Origin: Suilimivivens sp964393865
Lineage (GTDB): Bacteria > Bacillota > Clostridia > Lachnospirales > Lachnospiraceae
Assembly: GCA_964393865.1 (NCBI GenBank)
Contig: CAYMUW010000040.1
Location: forward strand, 1 to 21,547
Direction of reading: 5' to 3'
DNA: 21,547 nt
The notes beneath the pieces are model-generated. The model did not search any database. It worked only from the letters and a program-made list of their open reading frames with translations, and was not told the origin of the DNA. Shown here one piece after another: positions 7,869 through 15,558 of the stretch (position 1 is the stretch's first letter; every line of letters starts with the position of its first letter). Made by a program: the position numbers and the translations under genes.

Positions 7869-8774
7869 TTACAGGCTTGCCTTAAATTTCCTGATTTCCT
7901 CCAAATATTTCTGCCCTAAAGGACTTAGAGCTGCACCCTTCCTTTTCAGGTAGCCGATCGTCATAACCTCATCCGACTTCAGCTTCACTGCGCAATAATC
8001 GGAACCGTTTAAATTCTCACAGATTATCCCGGAACACAGGGTATAAGCATTTAATCCCACCATAAGGTTTAAAAGAGTGGCACGATCATTGGCCTTAATC
8101 AACCGCTTATACCGATATGTGCTGAGCACCTCCTCCGCAAAATAAAAGGAATTGTTTACTCCCTGTTCAAAGGAAAGGCAGGGGTACTCCTCCAACTCCT
8201 CAAGCGCAATCTCCTTCTGTCCGGCAAGGGGATGTCCTTTCCACATATATACATAGATGCCGCACTGAAAAAGCTCCGAAAATTCCAACCGCGACTCCTG
8301 AAAAAGCTTTGTGAGCACCGCAGTATTAAAATCATTTAAATAAAGAATGCCGATCTCACTGCGGAAATTTTTCACATCCTCTATCACCTCATAAGTCTTG
8401 GTTTCATGTACCGCAAACTCATATTCATCCATGCCAAACTGCTTCACCAGCTCCACAAAGGCCTTGACCGCAAAGGTATAATGCTGGGTCGAAACACTAA
8501 ACCGCTTCTTGCTGTTCTTCTTCTCAATATACCGATCCTCCACCAGGCGGTACTGCTCCACTACCTGTCTGGCATATCCGAGAAATTCCTCGCCCTCAGG
8601 GGTAATGCTCACTCCACGGTTGCTTCTGTTAAAGATACTGATTCCAATCTCCTCTTCCAGCTCCTTCACTGCCTGAGAGAGACTGGGCTGTGCAATAAAA
8701 AGCGTTCTTGCCGCTTCATTCATGGAGCGGGTATCTGCAATGGTAATCACATATCGTAGCTGGGTCAGTGTCAT
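7869..8774 (-). CDS. LysR-family transcriptional regulator
   Basis: 301 aa, full length. An N-terminal winged helix (MTLTQLRYVITIADTRSMNE, FIAQPSLSQAVKELEEEIG, IFNRSNRGVSITPEGE, about residues 1-65) is followed by the periplasmic-binding-fold effector domain (about 90-300). ATG 8774 has AAAGGAT upstream. It lies directly downstream of metQ on the same strand, separated by a terminator-like hairpin. The metQ promoter has a palindrome like the box of the streptococcal methionine regulator MtaR/MetR (a LysR protein). Control of methionine or sulfur uptake is therefore the best guess; this is inference from the neighbour and box. Confidence 0.9.
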   Translation of the reverse strand: MTLTQLRYVITIADTRSMNEAARTLFIAQPSLSQAVKELEEEIGISIFNRSNRGVSITPEGEEFLGYARQVVEQYRLVEDRYIEKKNSKKRFSVSTQHYTFAVKAFVELVKQFGMDEYEFAVHETKTYEVIEDVKNFRSEIGILYLNDFNTAVLTKLFQESRLEFSELFQCGIYVYMWKGHPLAGQKEIALEELEEYPCLSFEQGVNNSFYFAEEVLSTYRYKRLIKANDRATLLNLMVGLNAYTLCSGIICENLNGSDYCAVKLKSDEVMTIGYLKRKGAALSPLGQKYLEEIRKFKASL

Positions 8775-8827
8775 AATTTTATCCTTTCTGCGGCATCGTT
8801 CCTAAATAAATGCATTCCAAACACAAA

Positions 8828-8855
8828 CAACCCCGGAACCGCAATTCCAGGGTTG
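8828..8855 (-). terminator. Rho-independent terminator of metQ
   Basis: CAACCCCGGAA (8828-8838) / TTCCAGGGTTG (8845-8855), 10 of 11 pairs, with a 6-nt loop. On the minus strand it is followed by TTTGTGTTTGG, a modest T tract. It lies 31 nt past the metQ stop and before the lysR start. Confidence 0.7.
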
Positions 8856-8885
8856 CTTAAGCTCATTATACACAATTACTTCCGA

Positions 8886-9698
8886 CTATTCAAAGGGAAT
8901 TACTGCTCCGTCATAAGTATCATTGATATATGTCTTAATGGTATCGGATTTCAGTGCTTCCACCAATGCCTTAATCTTATCGGCATTCTCGTTTCCTTCC
9001 TTTACAGCAATGACATTCACATAGGTCTGTGCTGCCTCAGAGTCGGGATTTTCATATGCAAGCGCATCCCTTGCTACTGAATAGCCTGCCTCCAGTGCGT
9101 AGTTTCCGTTCATAACTGCGTATGCAACCTCTCCTAACACTCTGGGAATCTGTGCTGCTTCCAGCTCAACGATATCAAGGTTAAAAGGATTTTCAACAAT
9201 ATCATTTACGGTAGCTTCAAGTCCTGCGCCATCCTTTAATACGATAAAACCGTTATCCTGAAGCAGAAGCAATGCTCTTGCCTCATTGGTCGTATCATTG
9301 GGAACTGCAATACTGTCGCCCTCTCCAACCTCTTCGAGTCCGCTCTTTGTTCCGGGATAGATTCCGAAGGGCTCATAATGAATGCCGCCTGCATTAACAA
9401 GATGGGTTCCCTTTTCATCGTTAAAGCTGTTCAGATAAGGAATGTGCTGGAAATAGTTTGCATCAAACTCGCCGCTTTCCACTACCTCGTTAGGCTGTAC
9501 ATAATCATCAAAAACCGTTACCTGCAAATCATATCCCTGCTCTTCCAGAATAGGCTTTACCTGCTCCAAAAGCTCCGCATGGGGAGTTGCCGACGCTGCC
9601 ACCTTGATTACCTTGTCATCCGCACTCTTAGAACCGCATCCTGTAAGCGCCCCTGCAATAAATGCTCCTGTTAATAAAACTGCTAATAACTTTTTCAT
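8886..9698 (-). CDS. metQ: MetQ/NlpA-family substrate-binding lipoprotein (methionine ABC importer)
   Basis: The extracellular lipid-anchored binding protein of a MetNIQ-type importer for methionine. 270 aa from ATG 9698, which has an AGGAGGAAAG RBS; an upstream in-frame start (9752) would add 18 residues that hide the signal peptide, so it is rejected. The signal peptide ends with lipobox LTGC (lipidated Cys 21). The mature part has the family start KVAASATPHAELLEQVKP and motifs ANYFQHIPYLNSFN, IHYEPFGIYPGT and IAVPNDTTNEARALLLLQ. No metN (ATPase) or metI (permease) lies in the window: upstream are exporter genes and downstream is lysR. It is therefore an orphan binding protein here and must use components encoded elsewhere. 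Exact ligand (L-Met, D-Met, Met-peptide) is not determined. Confidence 0.9.
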   Translation of the reverse strand: MKKLLAVLLTGAFIAGALTGCGSKSADDKVIKVAASATPHAELLEQVKPILEEQGYDLQVTVFDDYVQPNEVVESGEFDANYFQHIPYLNSFNDEKGTHLVNAGGIHYEPFGIYPGTKSGLEEVGEGDSIAVPNDTTNEARALLLLQDNGFIVLKDGAGLEATVNDIVENPFNLDIVELEAAQIPRVLGEVAYAVMNGNYALEAGYSVARDALAYENPDSEAAQTYVNVIAVKEGNENADKIKALVEALKSDTIKTYINDTYDGAVIPFE

Positions 9699-9732
9699 AA
9701 TAACTTTCCTCCTGTTTTCTTTCGATAGACAG

Positions 9733-9802
9733 AGTATAGCATTATGACGCACATTTGCATAATATCTAAAAAATCTTGCCAGATATAGGCAAATCCTATA
9801 TC
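9733..9802 (-). promoter_or_regulatory. metQ promoter with a LysR-type box
   Basis: An extended -10 TGCTATACT (TATACT at plus 9733-9738) is paired with a poor -35 (TATGCA), which suits an activator-dependent promoter. Upstream, GATATAGG (9782-9789) and CCTATATC (9795-9802) form a perfect palindrome with a 5-nt spacer. Its core reads TATAG-N7-CTATA, matching the outer positions of the streptococcal MtaR/MetR box. Its centre is about 66 nt before the predicted start site, the usual LysR activator position. Confidence 0.6.
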
Positions 9803-9810
9803 AATACACT

Positions 9811-11808
9811 TTAATCCAACTCGCTTAAACCTGTATAAAGCTCATAATAACGTCCCTTTTGTGCCAACAGGTCATCATGGTCACCCCGCTCAATAATCAC
9901 ACCGTTCTCCAAAACCATAATGGCATTGGCGTTTCTTACGGTGGAAAGCCTGTGGGCAATCACAAGCGTAGTGCGCTCCGCCATCAGGCGGTCCATTCCC
10001 TTTTCAATATGCTTCTCTGTTCTGGTATCCACAGAGCTGGTGGCTTCGTCCAGGATCAAAATAGGTGCCCTGGATATAGCTGCACGGGCAATATTAATCA
10101 ACTGTCTCTGCCCCTGACTTAAATTTGCGCCGTCTCCCTCAAGCACGGTGTCATAGCCATGCTCCAGTCTCATAATAAAAGAGTGAGCGCTGGCAGTTCT
10201 TGCTGCCTGTTCTACTTCCTCGTCCGTGGCATCCAGTCGTCCATAGCGAATGTTTTCCCGCACTGTTCCTGTGAACAAATGGGTATCCTGCAGCACCATG
10301 GAAATATTTCTTCTGAGATCATCACGCTTTATCTCCGTTGCGGGAATACCGTCGATGGTAATCATACCCGAATCAATATCATAAAAACGGTTAATCAGAT
10401 TGGTGATCGTGGTCTTTCCCGCTCCGGTGGAACCCACAAAGGCAATCTTCTGTCCCGGCTTTGCATACAGGGAAACATTTTTCAAAATCGTCTTATCCGG
10501 ATTATAGCCGAAGGTTACATCCGTCAGGGTCACTGCCCCTTTCACTTCTTTATAGTAATTATCCTGATCCTCCCTGATTACATCAGCGGCAAAATTCTCC
10601 TGACCCGTAATGGCATTGGTCTTGGGAATTACATAAACATTTTTTCCATCCAATTCACACATGGATATTGCGTGCTCTGCATCCTGCCCTTCCGGCTCTT
10701 CATCCATCACCGCAAATACCCTCTCAGCACCGGCAAGCGCCGAAAAGATGGTATTCACCTGCATTGCCACCTCGTTGATGGGACGTGAAAATTGTCTGGA
10801 GTAATTGACAAACACGGTAAGTCCGCCAATATCAAAACCTCTAAGCACACATAAAATTCCTCCGATGCAGGCCGTCAGCGAATAACTGACCTGGCTCAAG
10901 TTCCCCATAACAGGTCCCATAATACCGCCGAAAAATTGTGCCTTAATCTGCTTTCCTTTCAAATCACTGTTCAAATATGAAAATTCATCTCTGGCCTCAT
11001 CCTCATGACAGAACACCTTCACTACCTTCTGTCCCGTTACCGTTTCTTCAATATAGCCATTCAAAGTACCGATAGCCGCCTGCTGCGCCTGATAATATTT
11101 CCGGCTCTTTCCTCCCACAAACTGTACTGCTTTCAGCATAAGCGGTATCATCACTATGGTAATCAGCGTCAGCCATACATTGGTGTAAATCATCAGCGCA
11201 AGAGTTCCTACTATATTAATCGCCCCTGAGATCAGCTGTACCACGGTATTGTTAAGCATTTCACCCACCGCATCCACGTCATTGGTAAAACGGCTCATCA
11301 CATCTCCGTGATTGTTGGTATCATAAAACCGGACAGGCAGCTTTTGCAGTTTTCCAAACAGTTCATTACGAATCTGCAAAATAGCTCCCTGAGATATACC
11401 GATCATAATTCTTTGCTGCAGGTACTGAGCCAGCACTGCCACAAGGTAAATACAGGCCATAGTCAGAATACCCCTTAACAGATTGGCAACACTTCTGTCC
11501 TCTGCCGTTAATCCGTTAATGATAGGCCGCAGCATATAAGAGCCTGCCAGGTTTGCAACGGTACCTCCTATAACACACAAAAACACAATTCCCAGTTTCA
11601 GCTTTTGATGGGCTATATACCCCATCAGTCTGCTCACTGTTTTTCTTACGTTTTTGGGCTTACTGCCCGCCGTCGCCTGCTTTCCGGCACGTTTGCCGGG
11701 CTTAACGCCTTTCCCGGCTTCGGGCGCCGCTCCCATGAGTGCGTCATTCTTGGGATTTAATCTGCTTTCGTACTTCTTTTCCAAATATTTCAGCTTTTCC
11801 TCTCTCAT
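9811..11808 (-). CDS. ABC exporter, catalytic half (TMD-NBD) of a heterodimeric efflux pump
   Basis: 665 aa. A basic, Lys/Gly-rich N-terminal extension (about 1-60) precedes a six-helix transmembrane domain (about 70-365). A linker insert (about 380-420) is followed by the nucleotide-binding domain: Walker A GSTGAGKTT (about 459-467), signature LSQGQRQL, Walker B ILILDEATSSVD with the catalytic Glu, and H-loop IAHRL. The signature is LSQGQ while Walker B and the H-loop are canonical. This is what is known for the partner that supplies the active Walker motifs in TM287/288- and LmrCD-like heterodimers. It overlaps the partner gene by ATGA (4 nt), so the two are translationally coupled. A drug or lipid-like substrate is likely. 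Confidence 0.92.
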   Translation of the reverse strand: MREEKLKYLEKKYESRLNPKNDALMGAAPEAGKGVKPGKRAGKQATAGSKPKNVRKTVSRLMGYIAHQKLKLGIVFLCVIGGTVANLAGSYMLRPIINGLTAEDRSVANLLRGILTMACIYLVAVLAQYLQQRIMIGISQGAILQIRNELFGKLQKLPVRFYDTNNHGDVMSRFTNDVDAVGEMLNNTVVQLISGAINIVGTLALMIYTNVWLTLITIVMIPLMLKAVQFVGGKSRKYYQAQQAAIGTLNGYIEETVTGQKVVKVFCHEDEARDEFSYLNSDLKGKQIKAQFFGGIMGPVMGNLSQVSYSLTACIGGILCVLRGFDIGGLTVFVNYSRQFSRPINEVAMQVNTIFSALAGAERVFAVMDEEPEGQDAEHAISMCELDGKNVYVIPKTNAITGQENFAADVIREDQDNYYKEVKGAVTLTDVTFGYNPDKTILKNVSLYAKPGQKIAFVGSTGAGKTTITNLINRFYDIDSGMITIDGIPATEIKRDDLRRNISMVLQDTHLFTGTVRENIRYGRLDATDEEVEQAARTASAHSFIMRLEHGYDTVLEGDGANLSQGQRQLINIARAAISRAPILILDEATSSVDTRTEKHIEKGMDRLMAERTTLVIAHRLSTVRNANAIMVLENGVIIERGDHDDLLAQKGRYYELYTGLSELD

Positions 11809-13541
11809 GAAGCACTCACCTCCTTATCCATCTGGGAATAGTAAATTTCCTGATAAGCTTCACATTCCTTCAGAAGCTGCTCATGACTGCCCAAACCGGC
11901 AATTCGTCCCTCATCCAATACAAGAATCTCATCTGCATCGATTACAGAAGTGATTCTCTGTGCAATAATAATCTTGGTAGTATCCTTAAGCATACCGGAA
12001 AAGCTTTCTCTGATTCGGGCCTCCGTTGCCGTATCAACCGCACTGGTGGAGTCGTCTAAAATAAGTATTTTGGGGTTCTTTAGCAGTGCTCTTGCAATGC
12101 AAAGTCTTTGCTTCTGTCCGCCGGACACATTGACACCGCCCTGCCCAAGCTCTGTTTGATACCCTTCGGTGAAGGATTTCACGAAATCATCGGCCTGCGC
12201 TGCCTGAGCCGCATCCATGATCTGCTGATCTGACGCTTCACCGTCTCCCCACATCAGATTTTCCTGAATGGTTCCTGAGAACAGCACATTCTTCTGCAAT
12301 ACCATACCTACTCCTTCACGCAGATTTCTCAAGGAATAGTCCTTTACATTGACGCCGTCTACCAAAACCGCTCCCTCAGCTACATCGTAGAGACGGGGGA
12401 TCATTTGAACCAGTGTGGTCTTGCCGCTTCCCGTAGAACCGATAATGCCCAAAACGCTGCCGCTCTCTATCTGAAAGCTGATATGGGAAAGCACCTCCTC
12501 CTTGTTTTCTTTATAATATTTAAAGGAAACATCCTGAAATTCCACCTTGCCGCTTTCCACCCTTTTCTCCGGGAAAGCACAGCCCTCATCAGACAGATTT
12601 ACTTCCGTATCCAGTATCTCCGTGATGCGGTGCAGGGAAGCCAATGCTCTGGAGCTTTGCAGCAAAATCATTGCAAGCATCATCAGTGACATTAAAATCT
12701 GCACAATATAAGTCGTAAAAGCAGTTAAATCTCCCACCGGCATGGAGTCTGCCAAAATCTGCTTTCCGCCAAACCACACGCTTCCTAAGGTAGTTACATT
12801 CATAAGAAGCATCATAACCGGCGTGGTAAAGACCACAATCTTATAAGCATCCATACTGGACTTCTTTAATTCTTCATTGGAGGCCGCAAAACGCTCTTCC
12901 TCATAGCCTCCCCGTACAAAGGATTTGATTACCCGCACATTGGTCAAAACCTCCTGAATATTGGAATTTAAGATATCCAGCTTTCTCTGCATGGTTTCAA
13001 ATCTTGGAAAAGCAGCTCTGATAATCAGCGCAATCACTAATATCAGTACCGGAATAACCACCAGAACCACAACTGCCAGTCTGGCATTCATCATAATTGC
13101 CATAATCAATGCACCGATCAGCATTCCCGGCGAACGCAGCAGCATACGAAGCGCCATATTAATCAGGTTTTGCACCTGTGTAATATCATTTGTCAATCTG
13201 GTTACCAGGGAACCGGTGCTGAACTGATCCAGATTGGAGAAGGAAAATTTCTGCACCTGATCAAACAAATCGCTTCTAAGATCGGAAGAAAAGCTGATTG
13301 CCGCCTTCGCTGCAAAATAAGCTCCTCCAATTCCTCCGGCCATCATAAGCAGTGCGGTTACCACCATCACTGCACCCATTCCGATAATGTAAGGAACATC
13401 ATGGTTTACCGCCCCATTATTAATAATGTTAGCCATAAACTTGGGTAAAAGCACCTCACCGACCACTTCCACAATCATCAAAAGCGGCCCGATGATAAAT
13501 GCCGATAGATAAGGTTTAACGTATTTCCAAAATCTTTTCAT
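11805..13541 (-). CDS. ABC exporter, degenerate-site half (TMD-NBD) of a heterodimeric efflux pump
   Basis: 578 aa. A six-helix transmembrane domain (about 12-300) precedes the nucleotide-binding domain: Walker A GSTGSGKTT (about 368-376), signature VSGGQKQR, Walker B ILILDDSTSAVD, where Asp replaces the catalytic Glu, and IAQRI, where Gln replaces the H-loop His. Both changes mark the non-hydrolysing site of heterodimeric type IV ABC exporters. Its canonical signature completes the active site of the 665-aa partner. ATG 13541 has AAGGAGG rather far upstream (13 nt). It follows marR by only 18 nt, so the three form one operon. Confidence 0.92.
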   Translation of the reverse strand: MKRFWKYVKPYLSAFIIGPLLMIVEVVGEVLLPKFMANIINNGAVNHDVPYIIGMGAVMVVTALLMMAGGIGGAYFAAKAAISFSSDLRSDLFDQVQKFSFSNLDQFSTGSLVTRLTNDITQVQNLINMALRMLLRSPGMLIGALIMAIMMNARLAVVVLVVIPVLILVIALIIRAAFPRFETMQRKLDILNSNIQEVLTNVRVIKSFVRGGYEEERFAASNEELKKSSMDAYKIVVFTTPVMMLLMNVTTLGSVWFGGKQILADSMPVGDLTAFTTYIVQILMSLMMLAMILLQSSRALASLHRITEILDTEVNLSDEGCAFPEKRVESGKVEFQDVSFKYYKENKEEVLSHISFQIESGSVLGIIGSTGSGKTTLVQMIPRLYDVAEGAVLVDGVNVKDYSLRNLREGVGMVLQKNVLFSGTIQENLMWGDGEASDQQIMDAAQAAQADDFVKSFTEGYQTELGQGGVNVSGGQKQRLCIARALLKNPKILILDDSTSAVDTATEARIRESFSGMLKDTTKIIIAQRITSVIDADEILVLDEGRIAGLGSHEQLLKECEAYQEIYYSQMDKEVSAS

Positions 13542-13559
13542 AAAATTTATTCTGCCTCC

Positions 13560-14057
13560 TTATTGCATATCATCCCTGACGGAACTATTTTCCCCCGGAG
13601 CGTCAAAGCCTCCTTCGGGCAGGGAACCGCAATATCTTTCCCCGTTTTGAATAATCCTTGTCAAAAAGCCTTTTATCTCCTCAAGCTCTTTTTCCGAAAA
13701 ACCTTCAAACAGTGCATTTTCAATCTCCCGAAAATAAACACAACTGATACGAATTGCTTCCTGTCCCTTTGCTGTTATCACCACATGGTTCATACGGTTA
13801 TCCGTTTCATCATTGGTTCTTTCGATATAGCCTGACTTCTCCAGCTTCTTCAATGCCACTGCCACCGCGGCCGAAGACACCTCTAGCTTTTCTGCCAGCA
13901 TGGTTTGGGAGCAGTCAGGATGCTTTCCCAGAATCATCAGAAGCCTGTGCTGGCTCTGATACAGCCCGGTATCTTTCACCCGTTTCCCAATGGAGCGCTT
14001 TATGGCCTGATCGCACTGCCTGAAAAGATTGACAATCTGATGCTGACTTTCCTCCAT
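13560..14057 (-). CDS. MarR-family repressor of the ABC exporter operon
   Basis: 165 aa. Winged-helix MarR core with LYQSQHRLLMILGKHP, TMLAEKLEVSSAAVAVALKKL (recognition helix) and wing GYIERTNDETDNRMNHVVIT. Three in-frame ATGs are possible (14072, 14060, 14057). The AAGGAGG motif lies inside the longest version and is 5 nt before ATG 14057, so the shortest start (MEESQHQ) is chosen. The acidic C-terminal tail (after about residue 145) is an extension beyond the core. First gene of the marR–ABC–ABC operon, with two palindromes between its promoter and start; autorepression relieved by an efflux substrate is the expected logic. Confidence 0.9.
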   Translation of the reverse strand: MEESQHQIVNLFRQCDQAIKRSIGKRVKDTGLYQSQHRLLMILGKHPDCSQTMLAEKLEVSSAAVAVALKKLEKSGYIERTNDETDNRMNHVVITAKGQEAIRISCVYFREIENALFEGFSEKELEEIKGFLTRIIQNGERYCGSLPEGGFDAPGENSSVRDDMQ

Positions 14058-14113
14058 CATAACCTCCTTCATGAATATAAAAAGCTTTTTTCACTTTTCA
14101 CGTTCCACAAATG

Positions 14114-14140
14114 TTAAATATTTAATTTTTAACTAGTTAA
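14114..14140 (-). promoter_or_regulatory. Twin palindromic MarR operators
   Basis: TTAAATATTTAA (14114-14125) and TTAACTAGTTAA (14129-14140) are perfect 12-bp palindromes with centres 15 bp apart. They lie just downstream of the marR -10, over the predicted start site, as expected for autorepression. The second is a typical MarR-like TTAAC/GTTAA site. Confidence 0.65.
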
Positions 14141-14149
14141 CCATTTGCC

Positions 14150-14179
14150 ATTATATTCCATACATATTATCAATGTCAA
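14150..14179 (-). promoter_or_regulatory. Consensus promoter of the marR–ABC operon
   Basis: On the minus strand TTGACA (plus 14174-14179), 18 nt, TATAAT (plus 14150-14155). Both hexamers are perfect, so the operon should be strongly expressed unless repressed. Confidence 0.8.
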
Positions 14180-14292
14180 TTGGCTGAAAAATATTTAACA
14201 GAAAGAATATTATTTTTAGAAAAAGTTTATATCTTCCAACTGGCATGGTTAAAAAGTTTTAATTTGGCACTTTTCGAGATACCATTATTGCA

Positions 14293-14344
14293 TATAATAG
14301 AATACGATAATAATGTCTGTTACAGACATAGTCAGTTACAGACA
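14293..14344 (+). promoter_or_regulatory. ECF S-component promoter region with a duplicated operator
   Basis: TATAAT (14293-14298) has no good -35 at normal spacing (TTGGCA at 14264-14269 is 23 nt away). Downstream, ATGTCTG-TTA-CAGACAT (14313-14329) is a perfect palindrome. Its right half GTTACAGACA recurs at 14335-14344 (first copy 14319-14328), 16 bp apart. Position just after the -10 suggests a repressor that may bind as paired dimers. With only about 70 nt of leader there is little room for a riboswitch. Confidence 0.5.
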
Positions 14345-14375
14345 ATAAGTACATTCTCTTGAGGAGGAAACCGTT

Positions 14376-14957
14376 ATGAAAAATCAAACGACACAAAAAA
14401 TTGCGCTGACCGGTTTAATGGCAGCACTGTCCTATGTGGTATTTACCTTTTTACAATTTAAGATCCAGCTTCCCGGAGGAGACGCCACCTCCCTGCATCT
14501 TGGAAATGCCATCTGCGTACTTGGTGCTCTTTTGCTTGGCAGCGTATACGGCGGCTTAGGCGGCGCTATTGGTATGACCATAGGGGACTTGCTTGATCCC
14601 CAGTACATAGCCTATGCTCCTAAGACCTTTATTTTGAAATTCTGTATCGGATTGATTGCCGGACTGATTGCGCATAAGCTTGGAAAAATTACCACTGAAA
14701 AAGATAATAAGAAGGTTTTAAAATGGACAATTATTGCCGCAGTATGCGGTCTCGGCTTTAACATAATATTTGATCCGCTTCTTGGCTATGCCTATAAGCT
14801 GCTCATTATCGGAAAACCTGCTGCCGAGATTACTCTGGCGTGGAACATTGCTTCCACCTCCATCAACGCAGTGGTTTCAGCCGTTGCTTCCGTAGTCATT
14901 TACATGGCTTTGCGGCCTGCCCTTAAGAAAGCGGGATTATTCTTTACTTTAAGCTAA
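14376..14957 (+). CDS. ECF transporter S component (substrate-binding membrane subunit)
   Basis: 193 aa, hydrophobic, with about six membrane helices; a high-affinity vitamin or precursor-binding subunit used with a shared EcfAA'T module encoded elsewhere. Features of the riboflavin/HMP-type S-component superfamily: the N-terminal KIALTGLMAALSYV helix, LHLGNAICVLGALLLGSVYG and a Gly-rich GGLGGAIGMTIGDLL stretch. The substrate cannot be read from the sequence. ATG 14376 has GAGGAGGA 8 nt upstream. It is divergent from marR and has its own operator and terminator, so it is monocistronic. Confidence 0.85.
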   Translation: MKNQTTQKIALTGLMAALSYVVFTFLQFKIQLPGGDATSLHLGNAICVLGALLLGSVYGGLGGAIGMTIGDLLDPQYIAYAPKTFILKFCIGLIAGLIAHKLGKITTEKDNKKVLKWTIIAAVCGLGFNIIFDPLLGYAYKLLIIGKPAAEITLAWNIASTSINAVVSAVASVVIYMALRPALKKAGLFFTLS

Positions 14958-14970
14958 ACACATTCATGTT

Positions 14971-15025
14971 AAAACAGCGCTGACCACAATCAGTATAACC
15001 CTGATATCTGTGGCAGCGCTGTTTT
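14971..15025. terminator. Bidirectional terminator between the ECF gene and DUF4870 gene
   Basis: A long nested hairpin: AAAACAGCGCTG (14971-14982) / CAGCGCTGTTTT (15014-15025), then CCACA/TGTGG, then ATCAG/CTGAT around a 7-nt loop. T runs flank both sides. It separates the convergent ECF and DUF4870 genes and can serve both. Confidence 0.88.
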
Positions 15026-15057
15026 TCATTGAAATCAAATCCGAATTACCGGTAAAA

Positions 15058-15324
15058 TCACTTAATCAGTTTAATGGAACCGATCAGCGGAACCTCCTTC
15101 TCTTCTCCATTAATGGCGGCAATCAGTCCCATGATCCAGCATACGACCATAAACACACCCCAGGCCCATCCAATACAGGGAATGGGAACAGGTAAACAAA
15201 ACAATAAGATCACCAGAGCCTGATTAATATGGAATTTGGCTTCCTCCTTATCTCCAGCCAGCACTGCAATCAAAAATCCAATCCATGATAAATATGCTAC
15301 AATTCCCGTTGTCTTTGCATCCAT
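15058..15324 (-). CDS. DUF4870 (Tic20-like) small membrane protein
   Basis: 88 aa with about three membrane helices. Family hallmarks: TTGIVAYLSWIGFLIAVLAG, then AKFHINQALVILLF, and a final IMGLIAAINGEEKEVPLIG before a short tail. Function is not known. ATG 15324 has AGGAGGAGA upstream. It is the last gene of the PadR/HAAS operon (58 nt after the YccF-like gene), which ends at the bidirectional hairpin. Co-transcription is inferred from spacing and the lack of a terminator. Confidence 0.88.
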   Translation of the reverse strand: MDAKTTGIVAYLSWIGFLIAVLAGDKEEAKFHINQALVILLFCLPVPIPCIGWAWGVFMVVCWIMGLIAAINGEEKEVPLIGSIKLIK

Positions 15325-15382
15325 AAATTCTATTCTCCTCCTAAACTAACCGCTACACTGTCTTTTGCTTTCGGTTTATTAC

Positions 15383-15556
15383 TTATATCGCACACGCTCT
15401 GAAAGGACACAGCAGGTATCCTGTCAATTTAAAGCATGCAATTCCCAGCGGAATCAGGATCAGCGTACAGCAGAACAACAGTCCCAGCACTCCGCATAAG
15501 ATTGCACAGGGCAGGCAGATCAGCAGTTTAAACACCAGTTTGAGAATTCCTCCCAT
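15383..15556 (-). CDS. YccF-like small membrane protein (57 aa)
   Basis: A Cys-rich, very hydrophobic peptide starting MGGILKLVFKLLICLPCAIL and ending CFKLTGYLLCPFRACAI. The stretch IPLGIACFKLTGYLLCPF resembles the signature half of YccF (DUF307) proteins, IPFGxQxFKLAxxxLWPFG. Intact YccF has two such halves (about 120-150 aa), so this would be a single-unit version. Its ATG lies 2 nt beyond the DUF4097 stop (TAATTATG), so it should be translated by coupling; its own RBS is weak (AGGA, 14 nt away). The family call is moderate, the gene call better. Confidence 0.65.
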   Translation of the reverse strand: MGGILKLVFKLLICLPCAILCGVLGLLFCCTLILIPLGIACFKLTGYLLCPFRACAI

Positions 15557-15558
15557 AA

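Noticed and set aside
9699..9810. SAM riboswitch or T-box before metQ
   Set aside because: Only 112 nt lie between genes and about 28 nt between the predicted start site and ATG. This is too short, and no conserved core was seen.
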